Source: Brenneria nigrifluens DSM 30175 = ATCC 13028
GTDB lineage: Bacteria; Pseudomonadota; Gammaproteobacteria; Enterobacterales; Enterobacteriaceae
Length of the DNA stretch: 64,000 nt
NCBI RefSeq assembly: GCF_005484965.1
Contig: NZ_CP034036.1
Coordinates: 868,001-932,000 of the forward strand
Reading direction: 5' to 3'
Translations under genes and position numbers: made by a program
In this document: positions 16,233 to 24,625 of the stretch, piece after piece
How positions within the stretch are numbered: the stretch's first letter is position 1
Layout of the letters: each line of letters opens with the position of its first letter
The notes under the pieces: generated by a model
Database searches by the model: none
What the model was told of the DNA's origin: nothing
What the model saw: only the letters and a program-made list of their open reading frames with translations

Positions 16233-16967
16233 TTAATAACTGACTCGCTCCAAAAATGCTCGCGTTCTGGGCTGCCGGGGTGAAATGAAAATAGTCTCGG
16301 GAGTGCCATCTTCCACAATCGTACCGCCTTCCATAAAAATAATGCGCGAGGCGATCTCTCTGGCGAAATTCATTTCATGGGTGACGATGATCATCGTCTG
16401 GCCTTCCTGAGCGATTTTCTGAATCAGTTTCAGCACCTCCCCCACCATTTCGGGGTCCAGAGCCGACGTCGGTTCGTCCAGCAGCAGTACGGAAGGGTTC
16501 ATCGCCAGCGCCCGCGCGATGCCGACCCGCTGTTTCTGCCCGCCGGACAGGCTGTTGGGATAGCTGTCTTTCTTATGCAGCAAACCGACGCGTTGCAGCA
16601 GATCGGCGGCGATCTCCTCTGCCTGGCGTCGGGGAAGTTTTCTGGCGTATACCAATCCCTCCGTTATATTTTCGCAGGCGGTTTTATTTTTGAAGAGATT
16701 ATAATTCTGGAAAACCATGGCAGATTTGCCGCGCAGCAGATTGATCTCTTTTTTCTTGGCACGGGCGCAGTCAACGCGGTATTTATCAATCTCGATCATG
16801 CCGCTATCCGCGTGTTCCAGAAAATTTATGCAGCGCAGCAATGTGGTTTTTCCTGAACCGCTGGGGCCGATGATACAAACAATATCGCGCTCTTTAACCT
16901 CTAACGAAACCTTGTTTAGAATGGTCTCATCGCCAAATTTCTTGGTTATTTTATTTAGATGGATCAT
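16233..16967 (-). CDS. Polar amino acid ABC transporter ATP-binding protein
   Basis: This ATPase energises the importer encoded downstream. Walker A is GPSGSGKTTLLRCINFLE (about residues 33-41), the ABC signature is NSLSGGQKQRVGIARAL, and Walker B is SVLLLDEPTSALDPEM, followed by the H-loop VTHEMNFAREI. I took ATG 16967 (MIHLNKITKKFG) as start, giving 244 aa, typical for the HisP/GlnQ family. The longer frame to 17009 starts at GTG and adds a low-complexity stretch. The ribosome site is weak. It is the first gene of the five-gene operon ending in the ATC hydrolase. Confidence 0.9.
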   Translation of the reverse strand: MIHLNKITKKFGDETILNKVSLEVKERDIVCIIGPSGSGKTTLLRCINFLEHADSGMIEIDKYRVDCARAKKKEINLLRGKSAMVFQNYNLFKNKTACENITEGLVYARKLPRRQAEEIAADLLQRVGLLHKKDSYPNSLSGGQKQRVGIARALAMNPSVLLLDEPTSALDPEMVGEVLKLIQKIAQEGQTMIIVTHEMNFAREIASRIIFMEGGTIVEDGTPETIFISPRQPRTRAFLERVSY

Positions 16968-17163
16968 TATCGCTGCCGCTGCGCCATTATTATTGGATGT
17001 CAAAAACACGCCACAATAACGTTATTAGGTTGGAAAATTTTTAAAAATGAAGTTACCTTTCAGCCATTATGCATTTCGTGCGGAAATAGCAAAATCAAAA
17101 AAAAGCATAATAATATGCAAAAACAATCATTGATTTTTTATATGTAACAAAAGCAGGAAATCG

Positions 17164-17187
17164 GGCATCCGGGGTTGGCCGGATGCC
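17164..17187 (-). terminator. Hairpin downstream of codA-like gene
   Basis: GGCATCCGG (17164-17172) pairs with CCGGATGCC (17179-17187) around a six-base loop, eight bases past the deaminase stop on the minus strand. There is no strict T-run after it. The same GGCATCCGGG hairpin arm occurs at 21451-21484. Confidence 0.6.
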
Positions 17188-17194
17188 TGAGACA

Positions 17195-18439
17195 TTATTG
17201 CGGATAGCTCAGCCTTTCCGGGATTCGGCGCATAATCACCTTGCCGTGTCGTATCGATATGCGGGCTTTGGCCTGACGGCGTACGGCTTCGTAATCATTT
17301 TCCGCATCCAGCACCAGCAGATTGGCCGGGCGGCCCACGGCGATGCCGTAGCCTTCCCCCAGATTCATCGCCCTGGCGCTGTTATCGGTGACGAAATCAA
17401 GGCTGCGTTGCAGGTCTTCGTAACCCATCATATGGCAGATATGCAGCCCGGCATCCAGTACGCGCAGAATGTTGCCGTTGCCGAGGGGATACCAGGGATC
17501 TTTGATGGAGTCCTGCCCGAAGCAGACGTTCATGCCCGCCCGGTCGAGTTCCGCCACCCGCGTAATGCCGCGCCGTTTGGGAAAGGTGTCGAAACGCCCC
17601 TGGAGATGGATGCTTTCCGTCGGGCAGGAGACAAAGCTGATGCCGGACATTTTAAGCAAGCGGAACAGTTTGGAGCAGTAGGCGTTATCGTAGGAGCCCA
17701 TGGCCACCGTATGGCTGGCGGTCACCCGCTGTCCGATTTGCCGCACTCTGGCTTCTTCCGCCAGCACTTCCAGAAAGCGCGACTGCGCATCGTCGGTTTC
17801 ATCGCAGTGTACGTCCACCAGGCAGCCGGTGCGTTCAGCCAGATCCATCAGAAACTTGACCGAACTGACGCCCTGTTCGCGGGTATTTTCGAAATGCGGA
17901 ATGCCGCCGACCACGTCCGCGCCCATTTCAATGGCGCGCTCCATCAGTTGGCGGCCGTTGGCAAAGGACTCGATGCCTTCCTGCGGAAACGCCACGATTT
18001 GCAAATCAATCAGATCGCGCGCTTCCTCTTTTACCTCCAGCATGGCTTGCAGCGCCGCCAGGCTGGGGTCGGTGACGTCGATATGGGTGCGCACATGCTG
18101 AATCCCATGATCCCGCAGCATGCCGATGGCGGTGTGCGCCCGGCGCTTGGTGTCGTCATGGGTGATGGTCGCCTTGCGCTGGCTCCAGCGTTCAATGCCT
18201 TCAAACAGCGTGCCGCTCATATTCCATTGCGGTTCGCCGGCCGTCAGGGTGGCGTCCAGATGGATATGGGGCTCGACCAGCGGCGGAATAACCAACTGGC
18301 CGCCGGCGTCAATCGTCTCGCCGTCTGTCGCTGCGGGCAATAACCCTGGCTGCGCGTCGATGGCCGCGATCAGGGCGTTGTCGAGGGTGATGCTGAAAAG
18401 ACCGCTTTGCCGGCGGAGGGCGGCGTTGATTATTTTCAT
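17195..18439 (-). CDS. CodA-like cytosine deaminase family amidohydrolase with altered active site
   Basis: This metal-dependent amidohydrolase of the CodA family deaminates cytosine or a related base. The metal ligands are present: EPHIHLD (His58, His60), VHCDE (His211, with Glu214), ASHTVAM (His243) and the Asp in FGQDS (Asp310). Gln153 in AFPQEG matches the CodA substrate glutamine. Where E. coli CodA has HDD (its Asp314 contacts cytosine), this protein has QDS, so Ser311 replaces Asp314. The true substrate may be another aminated pyrimidine, triazine or creatinine-like compound. The gene starts in a four-base overlap (ATGA) with the upstream pucR-type regulator and shares an operon with a CodB-like permease. 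Confidence 0.82.
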   Translation of the reverse strand: MKIINAALRRQSGLFSITLDNALIAAIDAQPGLLPAATDGETIDAGGQLVIPPLVEPHIHLDATLTAGEPQWNMSGTLFEGIERWSQRKATITHDDTKRRAHTAIGMLRDHGIQHVRTHIDVTDPSLAALQAMLEVKEEARDLIDLQIVAFPQEGIESFANGRQLMERAIEMGADVVGGIPHFENTREQGVSSVKFLMDLAERTGCLVDVHCDETDDAQSRFLEVLAEEARVRQIGQRVTASHTVAMGSYDNAYCSKLFRLLKMSGISFVSCPTESIHLQGRFDTFPKRRGITRVAELDRAGMNVCFGQDSIKDPWYPLGNGNILRVLDAGLHICHMMGYEDLQRSLDFVTDNSARAMNLGEGYGIAVGRPANLLVLDAENDYEAVRRQAKARISIRHGKVIMRRIPERLSYPQ

Positions 18440-19671
18440 AAAAACTCCTGCTGTTGCGCATGGGACATGCGCCAGATAAGTAATGCGACGGAGGCGTTTA
18501 GACGGAACTGCGGGTCGCTGAGCGACTGGCCCGATTGCAGCTCGATGCGCTGTAGGCGCTGATTGAGCGTATTGCGGTGAATGGCAAGACGCTCGGCCGC
18601 CTTGATCAGATTACCGTTTTCCTGCAACACGGCGTCCAGCGTTTCGAGCAGCAGCGCCGGTTTTTTGCGATGGTTGTCGAACAAACGGCCCAGGGTTTCT
18701 TGCATAAAATGCGTCACCAGATCCTGATCGGCAACGGCGGTCAGCAATTTGAGCACGCCGAGTTCGCTATAGTCGCACATGCCCTGGTCCGGGCGCATGC
18801 TTTCCGCGACGTCCAGCGCCCGCCGCGCTTCGCTCAGGCCCGAACGATAGTGCTGCGCCGCCGTCACCGTGGATGAAATGCCGCTGAACAGTTTCAGCGG
18901 GTGAATCTTCTGACGCAGCGATTGCTGTACGGCGTGCAGCCACTGTTTTCCCTGATGAAACTGGATGCTGTCGCTGGGCAACACCAGGATAAACAGATCG
19001 CCGACGATCACCAGCGGCAGGGTTTCCCCCAGCAGCGGCTGCTGCTCTTCCAGCCGCTGTTGCACCAGTCGGCGTGCCGATTGCAGCCGCGCTTCGGCGG
19101 CCTCGGGCGCGTTGTGGTCGAACAGCGCCTTGATGGCGGAGAGGCGTAGCGCGATAATCCGATAAGGACGGTCGAGTGTTAACTGAAGGTGGCCGGCCCG
19201 CTGGCTGGCGATATCAAGGCTCGGATAATCGCCGGTCAGCAACTGCGTCAAAATGTCGCGCTGCGAGCGCAGCGTGGTTTCCCGCCGTACCAGCGCCGTG
19301 CCGATTAACTGCGTGACGATGACCATTTTCAGCAGATAGGGCTGCTCAATCAGCGGCATGCCTAATTGGGCGGCCAGCGCGACCACCGCGTCGGGAATGG
19401 CGTGAATAAAAGGTTCGCCGGTGAGGATCACCAGTCCGGCAATGCCGCTTTGATGCCCTTCACGCACCAGTTGCAGCAGGTTGATCTCATCCCTGGGATG
19501 ATTAATCCCGGTCACGAAAACCAGCTCGCCGCCCATAATCCAGTCGGCGATGCCTTCGTTTTCCGCCACGTAATACCAGCGAACCGTACGGTGAAGATTA
19601 TTCTCCCCCGCGCGCAGCTTCAGTTCAGCCAGCCCCGGTAATTCCAGGATTTCGCTGACGGTCAGACTCAT
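18436..19671 (-). CDS. PucR family transcriptional regulator
   Basis: PucR-type activators control purine, pyrimidine and related nitrogen catabolism. The N-terminal PucR domain starts at MSLTVSEILELPGLAELKLR and continues through EGIADWIMGGELVFVTG. A GGDEF-like middle region follows, and the C-terminal helix-turn-helix of the HTH_30 type reads NLIKAAERLAIHRNTLNQRL. The start ATG 19671 has GGGGGA seven bases upstream, giving 411 aa; the longer frame up to 19821 lies inside the permease gene. It is sandwiched between the permease (one-base gap) and the deaminase (ATGA overlap), so it most likely controls its own operon. Confidence 0.88.
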   Translation of the reverse strand: MSLTVSEILELPGLAELKLRAGENNLHRTVRWYYVAENEGIADWIMGGELVFVTGINHPRDEINLLQLVREGHQSGIAGLVILTGEPFIHAIPDAVVALAAQLGMPLIEQPYLLKMVIVTQLIGTALVRRETTLRSQRDILTQLLTGDYPSLDIASQRAGHLQLTLDRPYRIIALRLSAIKALFDHNAPEAAEARLQSARRLVQQRLEEQQPLLGETLPLVIVGDLFILVLPSDSIQFHQGKQWLHAVQQSLRQKIHPLKLFSGISSTVTAAQHYRSGLSEARRALDVAESMRPDQGMCDYSELGVLKLLTAVADQDLVTHFMQETLGRLFDNHRKKPALLLETLDAVLQENGNLIKAAERLAIHRNTLNQRLQRIELQSGQSLSDPQFRLNASVALLIWRMSHAQQQEFL

Positions 19672-19672
19672 T

Positions 19673-20935
19673 CTATTCCCCCTGCATGGCGACGGCGGGA
19701 GCGACGCGTTTGGCAATCTGGTAGAGCACAATATAGCTCGCGGCGGAGGCGGCGATGCCGACCAGCGGCGCAATCCACGGCGAAAAGTAGGCCAGCAGCG
19801 CGCCGACCGCATAGGCGCCAAGGCCGATAAAATTAAAGCGCGGCAACGCGGTGTTTTGGATCGCCGGGTAGTGGCCGCGATAACGGAACCAGTAGTCCGC
19901 CATGATAACCCCGCCGATGGGCGGAATGATCGAGCCGAGCAGGATGAGGAAAGGGATCAGCATTTCATACATGCCGACGATAGCCAGCACGATGCCCGCG
20001 ACGGCGCCCAGCAGGGTTAATGTCCGGCGGCGTTCGCTGCGCAGCAGGTGGCAGGCGGCGGCGGAAACGTTGTAGATGGTCGGTCCCTGAATGGTCCACA
20101 GGTTGAGGCACAGCATGATCACCGCGGCGACGGAAAGCCCTTGCAGCATCATGACGGCGACAATATCCGCCTGTTTGTAAACAATCGCGCAGTAAGCGCC
20201 GGAGATAATCATCAACCCGTTGCCGCCGAGAAAACTGAGGAAGCTGGCGCAGACGGCGACGCGGCCGCTGCGGGCCAGGCGGGTCCAGTTGGTCGCCTGC
20301 GTGGCGCCGCTGGCGAAGGTGCCGAATACCATGGTGATGGCGGCGGAAAAGGTCATGGCGTCGTGCGGCACGATTTTTTTCACCCCCTGCCAGCCGCCAA
20401 TGTCATGGGTGGCAATCCACATGGAGGCGATCAGCATCACGAACATCAGCGGCACGGACACGCGGGACAGGATATCCAGCCCTTTGTAACCCACCAGCGC
20501 GGTGATGGAGAAGCCAAGGCCGAACAGGATCATCAGTGGAACCGTATATGCGGCGGGGAGGTTCAGCAGTTTGACCAGCGCGATGGCCAGGGTCGCGGTG
20601 CCCCAGGCGTACCAGCCCAGTTCGGCAAATCCCAACAGAAAATCGGAGAGTTTGCTGCCTATTTCACCGAAGCAGAAACGCCCCATCAGCACGGAATTCA
20701 GACCGCTGCGCGCGGCGATCAGCGCCAGCGACGCGGCGTACGCCGCCAATAGCAGGTTGCCGATAACGGCCACCCACAGCATATCGACGATATTGAAGGC
20801 GACGCCGATTTTTCCGCCGGCAAACATGGTGCCGGTAAAAAAGGTAAAACTGAATAACACCATCGAAATCGACAGTAATCCCTTGCGCCCCTCTTTGGGG
20901 GCTTCGCTTAACGGGAATTCATTCTGCTCGGACAT
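19673..20935 (-). CDS. NCS1 family CodB-like nucleobase permease
   Basis: This inner-membrane proton or sodium symporter of the nucleobase-cation-symport-1 family has about 12 hydrophobic helices over 420 aa. CodB-like landmarks are FTFFTGTMFAGGKIG near the N-terminus, LGFAELGWYAWG in the middle and the segment IIPPIGGVIMADYWFRYRG late in the protein. The start ATG 20935 has AGAGGAAA upstream; a longer frame begins at 20986 without a ribosome site. As the first gene of codB-pucR-codA, it should import the substrate of the downstream deaminase. Given the altered deaminase active site, cytosine is plausible but not certain. Confidence 0.87.
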   Translation of the reverse strand: MSEQNEFPLSEAPKEGRKGLLSISMVLFSFTFFTGTMFAGGKIGVAFNIVDMLWVAVIGNLLLAAYAASLALIAARSGLNSVLMGRFCFGEIGSKLSDFLLGFAELGWYAWGTATLAIALVKLLNLPAAYTVPLMILFGLGFSITALVGYKGLDILSRVSVPLMFVMLIASMWIATHDIGGWQGVKKIVPHDAMTFSAAITMVFGTFASGATQATNWTRLARSGRVAVCASFLSFLGGNGLMIISGAYCAIVYKQADIVAVMMLQGLSVAAVIMLCLNLWTIQGPTIYNVSAAACHLLRSERRRTLTLLGAVAGIVLAIVGMYEMLIPFLILLGSIIPPIGGVIMADYWFRYRGHYPAIQNTALPRFNFIGLGAYAVGALLAYFSPWIAPLVGIAASAASYIVLYQIAKRVAPAVAMQGE

Positions 20936-21051
20936 ATTGCTTTCCTCTGGTAAAAGATGGGGGCGCGTACCCGCAGAGAACAGCAATAAACGTGCCTGAT
21001 TTTGAAAATAGAAAAATCGCCAGATAACCTTGCAGGGGTAACGGTATTAAG

Positions 21052-21066
21052 TGTGCGATATGCACA
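21052..21066. promoter_or_regulatory. Candidate operator dyad upstream of codB-like operon
   Basis: TGTGCGATATGCACA is a TGTGC/GCACA inverted repeat about 115 bases upstream of the permease start. A related GTGTGCG half-site follows some 40 bases further on (21101-21107). This is a plausible site for the PucR-type regulator of the operon; that link is an inference. Confidence 0.3.
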
Positions 21067-21126
21067 TTTCTATTTCTATTATTGGCTGATGGCGCGTCAT
21101 AAGTGTGCGTATTGCCGTGCAATGCA

Positions 21127-21323
21127 CTAAAACTGTGAATGCCGTCTTTTTTTCAGGGGCAAAAAATGATTATCAATATGCAGATGATAGGCGGAAGGGA
21201 ATCCCTCGTTGATCTCTTTCACCGTCCGTTTTAGCGTGGACAATATTTGGTTATCATCTCGTCAATGGCCAGCGGACTGTGTTCCTGTACATATTTCAGA
21301 AAAGCGAGATCAAAGCTGTTCAT
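21127..21323 (-). pseudogene. Remnant of a helix-turn-helix regulator N-terminus, frameshifted
   Basis: In one frame the minus strand reads MNSFDLAFLKYVQEHSPLAI then DEMITKYCPR and a stop. Shifting frame near the end continues with STLKRTVKEINEGFPSAYHL to a TAG at 21129-21127. Together these resemble the N-terminal winged-helix segment of a BglG/PRD-type or similar regulator, where a first helix pair is followed by a recognition helix with an S-T-x-K/R-R-T-V-K-E-I-N pattern. The rest of the gene is absent. The family is a guess from the pattern. The fragment lies between the codB-like operon and the chemoreceptor gene. Confidence 0.35.
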
Positions 21324-21450
21324 TGTACGCCTATGCGGTGGATAGTTGGCGGTTACCGTTGGGTATGGGAAAGGGTAATTCACTTGGGATATTTTGCCCG
21401 ATAACCGCCGGTAACAACCATAATGCAGGCCGGATAATGAAGGTTTGTCC

Positions 21451-21484
21451 GCCGGCATCCGGGACGAAATTCCCGGATGCCGGC
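21451..21484 (-). terminator. Terminator hairpin after chemoreceptor gene
   Basis: GCCGGCATCCGGG (21451-21463) pairs with CCCGGATGCCGGC (21472-21484) around an eight-base loop, a perfect 13-bp stem. It sits six bases after the chemoreceptor stop. No long T-run follows. Confidence 0.7.
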
Positions 21485-21490
21485 GAGTTG

Positions 21491-23047
21491 TTACACCTGA
21501 AACAACGCCATTGAGCGCGTAAGCTGCTGCGATTGCTCTTCCAGCGATTGGGTGGTGGCCGAAAAGGATTTCACCAATTGGCTGTTTTGCTGCGCCGCCT
21601 TGTCGATCTGGTTGAAGGCGATATTGACCTGCTCAATGCCCCGGTACTGCTCCTGCGTCGCCTGGGAAATGTTTTTCATCAGTTGGGTGATGCGCATGAT
21701 CGCCTCGTCCATTTCGTCCATGGTTTCGCCGGCGCGTGAAGCCAGATCCAGCCCCTCGGAAATTTTTGTCTGCGAGTCGGCGATCAGCGAGCGGATCTCT
21801 TTGGCCGCCTGGGCGCTGTTCTGCGCCAGATTGCGCACTTCCCCGGCCACCACGGCGAAGCCGCGCCCCTGTTCGCCCGCGCGGGCCGACTCCACCGAGG
21901 CGTTCAGCGCCAGAATATTAGTTTGGAAGGCGATACCGTCAATCACGCCGAGAATGTCGTTAATCCGTTTGGCGCTGGCGTCGATCTCCTGCATTTTTTC
22001 GATCACATAGCAGACGGACTCACTGCTGAGACCGCTGGTATCCGCCGCGCTATTGGCAAGCTGATGCGCCAGCTCAGCATGTTCGGCGTTGTTTTTCACC
22101 GTCGCGCTCAGCTGTTCCATGCTGGCGGCGGTTTGCTCCAGTGACGCTGCGGACTCTTCGGTACGCTGCGAAAGATGAATATTGCCTTCGAATAACTCGC
22201 GGCTGCCGCGATCGATGCTGGTACTGGCGTCCCGCACCTGGCTGACGGACTCCAGCAGCGCCCCCTGCATGCGGCCGATGGCGTCATTGAGCCGCCCCAG
22301 TTCATTGTTTCCGCCCAGCATCAGGCGAGATGTTAGGTCGCCGGTGGCGACGCGCTCCAGTTGTTCAATGGCGTAATTCAACGGCCGCAACAGCATATGG
22401 CGCAGCGTCCCCCAGGCCAGCGCAATCAGCAATACCGATAGCAGGCAGGAAATAGCGATAAGCAGCAGCATTAACCGCTCGTTGCGCGCCGATTGATCCA
22501 GCCCCTGTGCGGAGAGCTGTTGCGCGTGCAAACGGAAATTCCGAATGGATTGATCAAAGGCGTCGCTCAGCGGGCCGAGCTGTTTTTCGAGCACGTCGTA
22601 ATATTCGTCGGTGTATTGTTTTTGCAGCGCGCTCAGCATCGGTGCCATGCCTTGCTCGAGATAATCCTGGTAGGTTTTGCGTATCGCCTGCGCCAGTTCA
22701 TGCCGCTGGGTGCCTGGCTCCACGGACTCCAGGGCGCGAGCAATCTCTTGTTGCGACTGAAGCAGGTTGCTTTCCACTATTGCTGTCTCCTGCGTTCCCT
22801 CTTCAAGCCGCCCCATCTCAATTTTTCTCACCGCCAGCGTCGCCGACCCTCTGGCCCTTAGCGTCAGGTTATAGCCGTTCAGCAGGCTGCCGAGTTCGGT
22901 TCCCTGAATCTGGTTCAGCGCCAGCAGCGCTTGCCGGTCTTTTTTAATCGCCAAAATACCCATCGCGCTGACGACAAGCAGCAGCAGGGTGATTAATAAC
23001 AATAATGTCAATAATCCGGCACGAATGGAGATATTTTTCAGGCCCAT
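21491..23047 (-). CDS. Methyl-accepting chemotaxis protein
   Basis: This transmembrane chemoreceptor has 518 aa. A first membrane helix lies at about residues 8-32. A Tar-like four-helix periplasmic domain follows (about 33-188, beginning KKDRQALLALNQIQGTELG), and a second membrane helix lies at about 190-215. The HAMP segment is around LRPLNYAIEQLERVATGDL, and the cytoplasmic signalling coil includes the hairpin tip GIAFQTNILALNASVESARA. The ligand is unknown. It ends SMALFQV and lacks a C-terminal NWETF-type CheR/CheB docking peptide, so it would depend on other receptors for efficient adaptation. AAGGAAA precedes the ATG. It is monocistronic. Confidence 0.93.
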   Translation of the reverse strand: MGLKNISIRAGLLTLLLLITLLLLVVSAMGILAIKKDRQALLALNQIQGTELGSLLNGYNLTLRARGSATLAVRKIEMGRLEEGTQETAIVESNLLQSQQEIARALESVEPGTQRHELAQAIRKTYQDYLEQGMAPMLSALQKQYTDEYYDVLEKQLGPLSDAFDQSIRNFRLHAQQLSAQGLDQSARNERLMLLLIAISCLLSVLLIALAWGTLRHMLLRPLNYAIEQLERVATGDLTSRLMLGGNNELGRLNDAIGRMQGALLESVSQVRDASTSIDRGSRELFEGNIHLSQRTEESAASLEQTAASMEQLSATVKNNAEHAELAHQLANSAADTSGLSSESVCYVIEKMQEIDASAKRINDILGVIDGIAFQTNILALNASVESARAGEQGRGFAVVAGEVRNLAQNSAQAAKEIRSLIADSQTKISEGLDLASRAGETMDEMDEAIMRITQLMKNISQATQEQYRGIEQVNIAFNQIDKAAQQNSQLVKSFSATTQSLEEQSQQLTRSMALFQV

Positions 23048-23491
23048 GGTTTCCTTTTCCTTGTGTGTGCAGCATTAAAGAAACAGACGTCGTAAAGCTC
23101 ACAGCCTCGTTAAACCTCATGTTTCTTTCGAGGCCGTTCATCAAACAGAACATCACAGAAAATTCGGGATTAGTGCGGTGCGAGCATACCTGATGCCGAT
23201 AAGGTAATAATAATATTAAATAAATAGGGCAACGCAGACCATCCGGGTAACCCGATTTATCGTCCATCCGTTAAGGGTACGCAGAACAGACGCCGAGCTT
23301 TAACTTCATCTTTTACGCTTCGCCTAAGTAAAAATCGGCTTATAAACGATAACCATTAGGGCAAGGCGACGGATATTTGATTTTAGTTAAGCAGGTCGGG
23401 GCGCTATGCCTGTTCTGTACCGGCACGGTGGCCGTTTTAGATTAAGGAATATGGGAGATTCTGTTGTCTTGCCATATGTTGTTCATGGCAC
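23048..23491. other. Intergenic region without a recognisable gene
   Basis: These 444 bases between the chemoreceptor start and the XRE promoter are AT-rich in parts. I see no convincing gene, RNA gene or repeat. A toxin partner for the downstream XRE protein would be expected here or after it, but no RelE/HigB-like frame is present. Confidence 0.5.
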
Positions 23492-23521
23492 TTGAAAAAA
23501 TGTAGTAATCATTACTATATT
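23492..23521 (+). promoter_or_regulatory. Promoter with embedded operator for the XRE regulator
   Basis: A -35 TTGAAA (23492-23497) and a -10 TATATT (23516-23521) are separated by 18 bases. The spacer contains the perfect dyad TAGTAATCATTACTA (23503-23517), which touches the -10. A dyad in this place would let a bound repressor block RNA polymerase. The next gene encodes an XRE-type DNA-binding protein, so autorepression is the simple reading. Confidence 0.6.
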
Positions 23522-23551
23522 AAGCAAAGCAATTAAGAGAGGTAAATTGCG

Positions 23552-23881
23552 ATGGGTGCTAACCTGAAAGAGTTACAGGCGCTGGCGCAGGAACTGCACG
23601 AGCACGGCGCTATGCCAGACGAAACAATGTCCCGAATTAATGCCCGAGTCAGATCGCGCGAACTGCGTGAACGCATAGCCAAGGTTCATGTAATGACGGG
23701 GATTCAGATTAAATCCATGCGTGAACGTTATGGCATGTCGCAGTCAACGCTTGCTTATACGCTGGGTATGTCAGTTGAAAGCGTATCAAAGTGGGAGCGG
23801 GGAGAGATTCAACCTAGCGGCCCCGCATTGCGCATCCTCAATACGATTGATGCCAAAGGTCCGGAAGTCTTTGTGTTGTAA
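23552..23881 (+). CDS. XRE family antitoxin-like transcriptional regulator
   Basis: The 109-aa protein has a helical N-terminal half (MGANLKELQALAQELHEHG) and a C-terminal helix-turn-helix of the XRE/HigA type (GIQIKSMRERYGMSQSTLAY, then TLGMSVESVSKWERGEIQPS). AGAGAGG lies before the ATG. Proteins with this layout act as antitoxins/repressors of RelE- or HigB-type toxins. No toxin gene is adjacent on either strand, so it is an orphan antitoxin or a stand-alone regulator. It sits behind a promoter with an embedded dyad. The flanking gap up to nsrR (23882-24158) shows nothing recognisable. Confidence 0.85.
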   Translation: MGANLKELQALAQELHEHGAMPDETMSRINARVRSRELRERIAKVHVMTGIQIKSMRERYGMSQSTLAYTLGMSVESVSKWERGEIQPSGPALRILNTIDAKGPEVFVL

Positions 23882-24158
23882 TTTCTGTATGGGCTCAAAA
23901 TTCCTTCTTCTCAATTGAGCCTGGGGAAAAGTCTTTATTTTTAACGCACAGTATCCGCTCTCCCTTTCATCGCTATATATCGGTTTTAGCGCTAAATAAT
24001 TAGCCGTAGCGTTTGCGGCTGGTTTATCATCTGCGTAACAAGGTTACGCTTGTGCGTTTGGGATGCGCGCCCGGGATTTGTCCGGCGGTATTTCGACCGG
24101 TTTCTTCGGGGCGCCTGTGCGCGCCGGAAAACGATACCCAGAGGTATCCGAGGTTTAT

Positions 24159-24584
24159 GTGCAGTTAACGAGTTTTACGGATTATGGCTTGCGGGCGCTG
24201 ATATATATGGCATCGTTGCCCGGCGGGCAAATGACCAGCATTTCGGAAGTGACGGAAGTGTATGGCGTGTCGCGCAATCATATGGTCAAAATTATCAACC
24301 AGCTCAGCCGGGCCGGGTTTGTTACGGCCGTGCGCGGTAAAAATGGCGGGATCCGGCTGGGAAAATCCGCCGAGTCCATCCGGATTGGCGATGTGGTGCG
24401 TAAGCTGGAGCCGCTCTCGTTAGTTAACTGTAGTCATGAGTTTTGCCACATCACGCCGGCCTGCCGTCTGAAACAGGTGCTCCAGCAGGCGGTGCGGAAT
24501 TTCCTGCATGAGCTGGACCAATACACGCTGGCCGATTTGGTCAAAGAAAATCCACCACTTTACAAATTATTGTTGGTTGAATGA
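24159..24584 (+). CDS. nsrR: Nitric oxide-sensing transcriptional repressor NsrR
   Basis: NsrR is an Rrf2-family iron-sulfur repressor whose cluster is nitrosylated by NO, releasing genes for NO detoxification such as hmp. The winged-helix domain VQLTSFTDYGLRALIYMASL and SRNHMVKIINQLSRAGFVTA, and the three cluster cysteines in NCSHEFCHITPAC, are all present. I took GTG 24159, giving 141 aa, because it aligns with the E. coli start MQLTSFTD and has AGGTTT upstream. The frame extends to an ATG at 24063 without conservation. It precedes rnr by 41 bases, as in other enterobacteria. Confidence 0.95.
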   Translation: MQLTSFTDYGLRALIYMASLPGGQMTSISEVTEVYGVSRNHMVKIINQLSRAGFVTAVRGKNGGIRLGKSAESIRIGDVVRKLEPLSLVNCSHEFCHITPACRLKQVLQQAVRNFLHELDQYTLADLVKENPPLYKLLLVE

Positions 24585-24625
24585 GATATGTTCAGCCTCC
24601 TGCTGATGACAACGGAGGAACCGCA

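Noticed and set aside
17183..18343. A 386-codon open frame on the plus strand opposite the codA-like gene
   Set aside because: The minus-strand gene shows all catalytic motifs of an amidohydrolase; the opposite frame has no recognisable domain.
23194..23201. GCCGATAA, resembling a sigma-28 -10 box near the chemoreceptor gene
   Set aside because: It is on the plus strand while the chemoreceptor is on the minus strand, and no TAAA box lies at the right distance.
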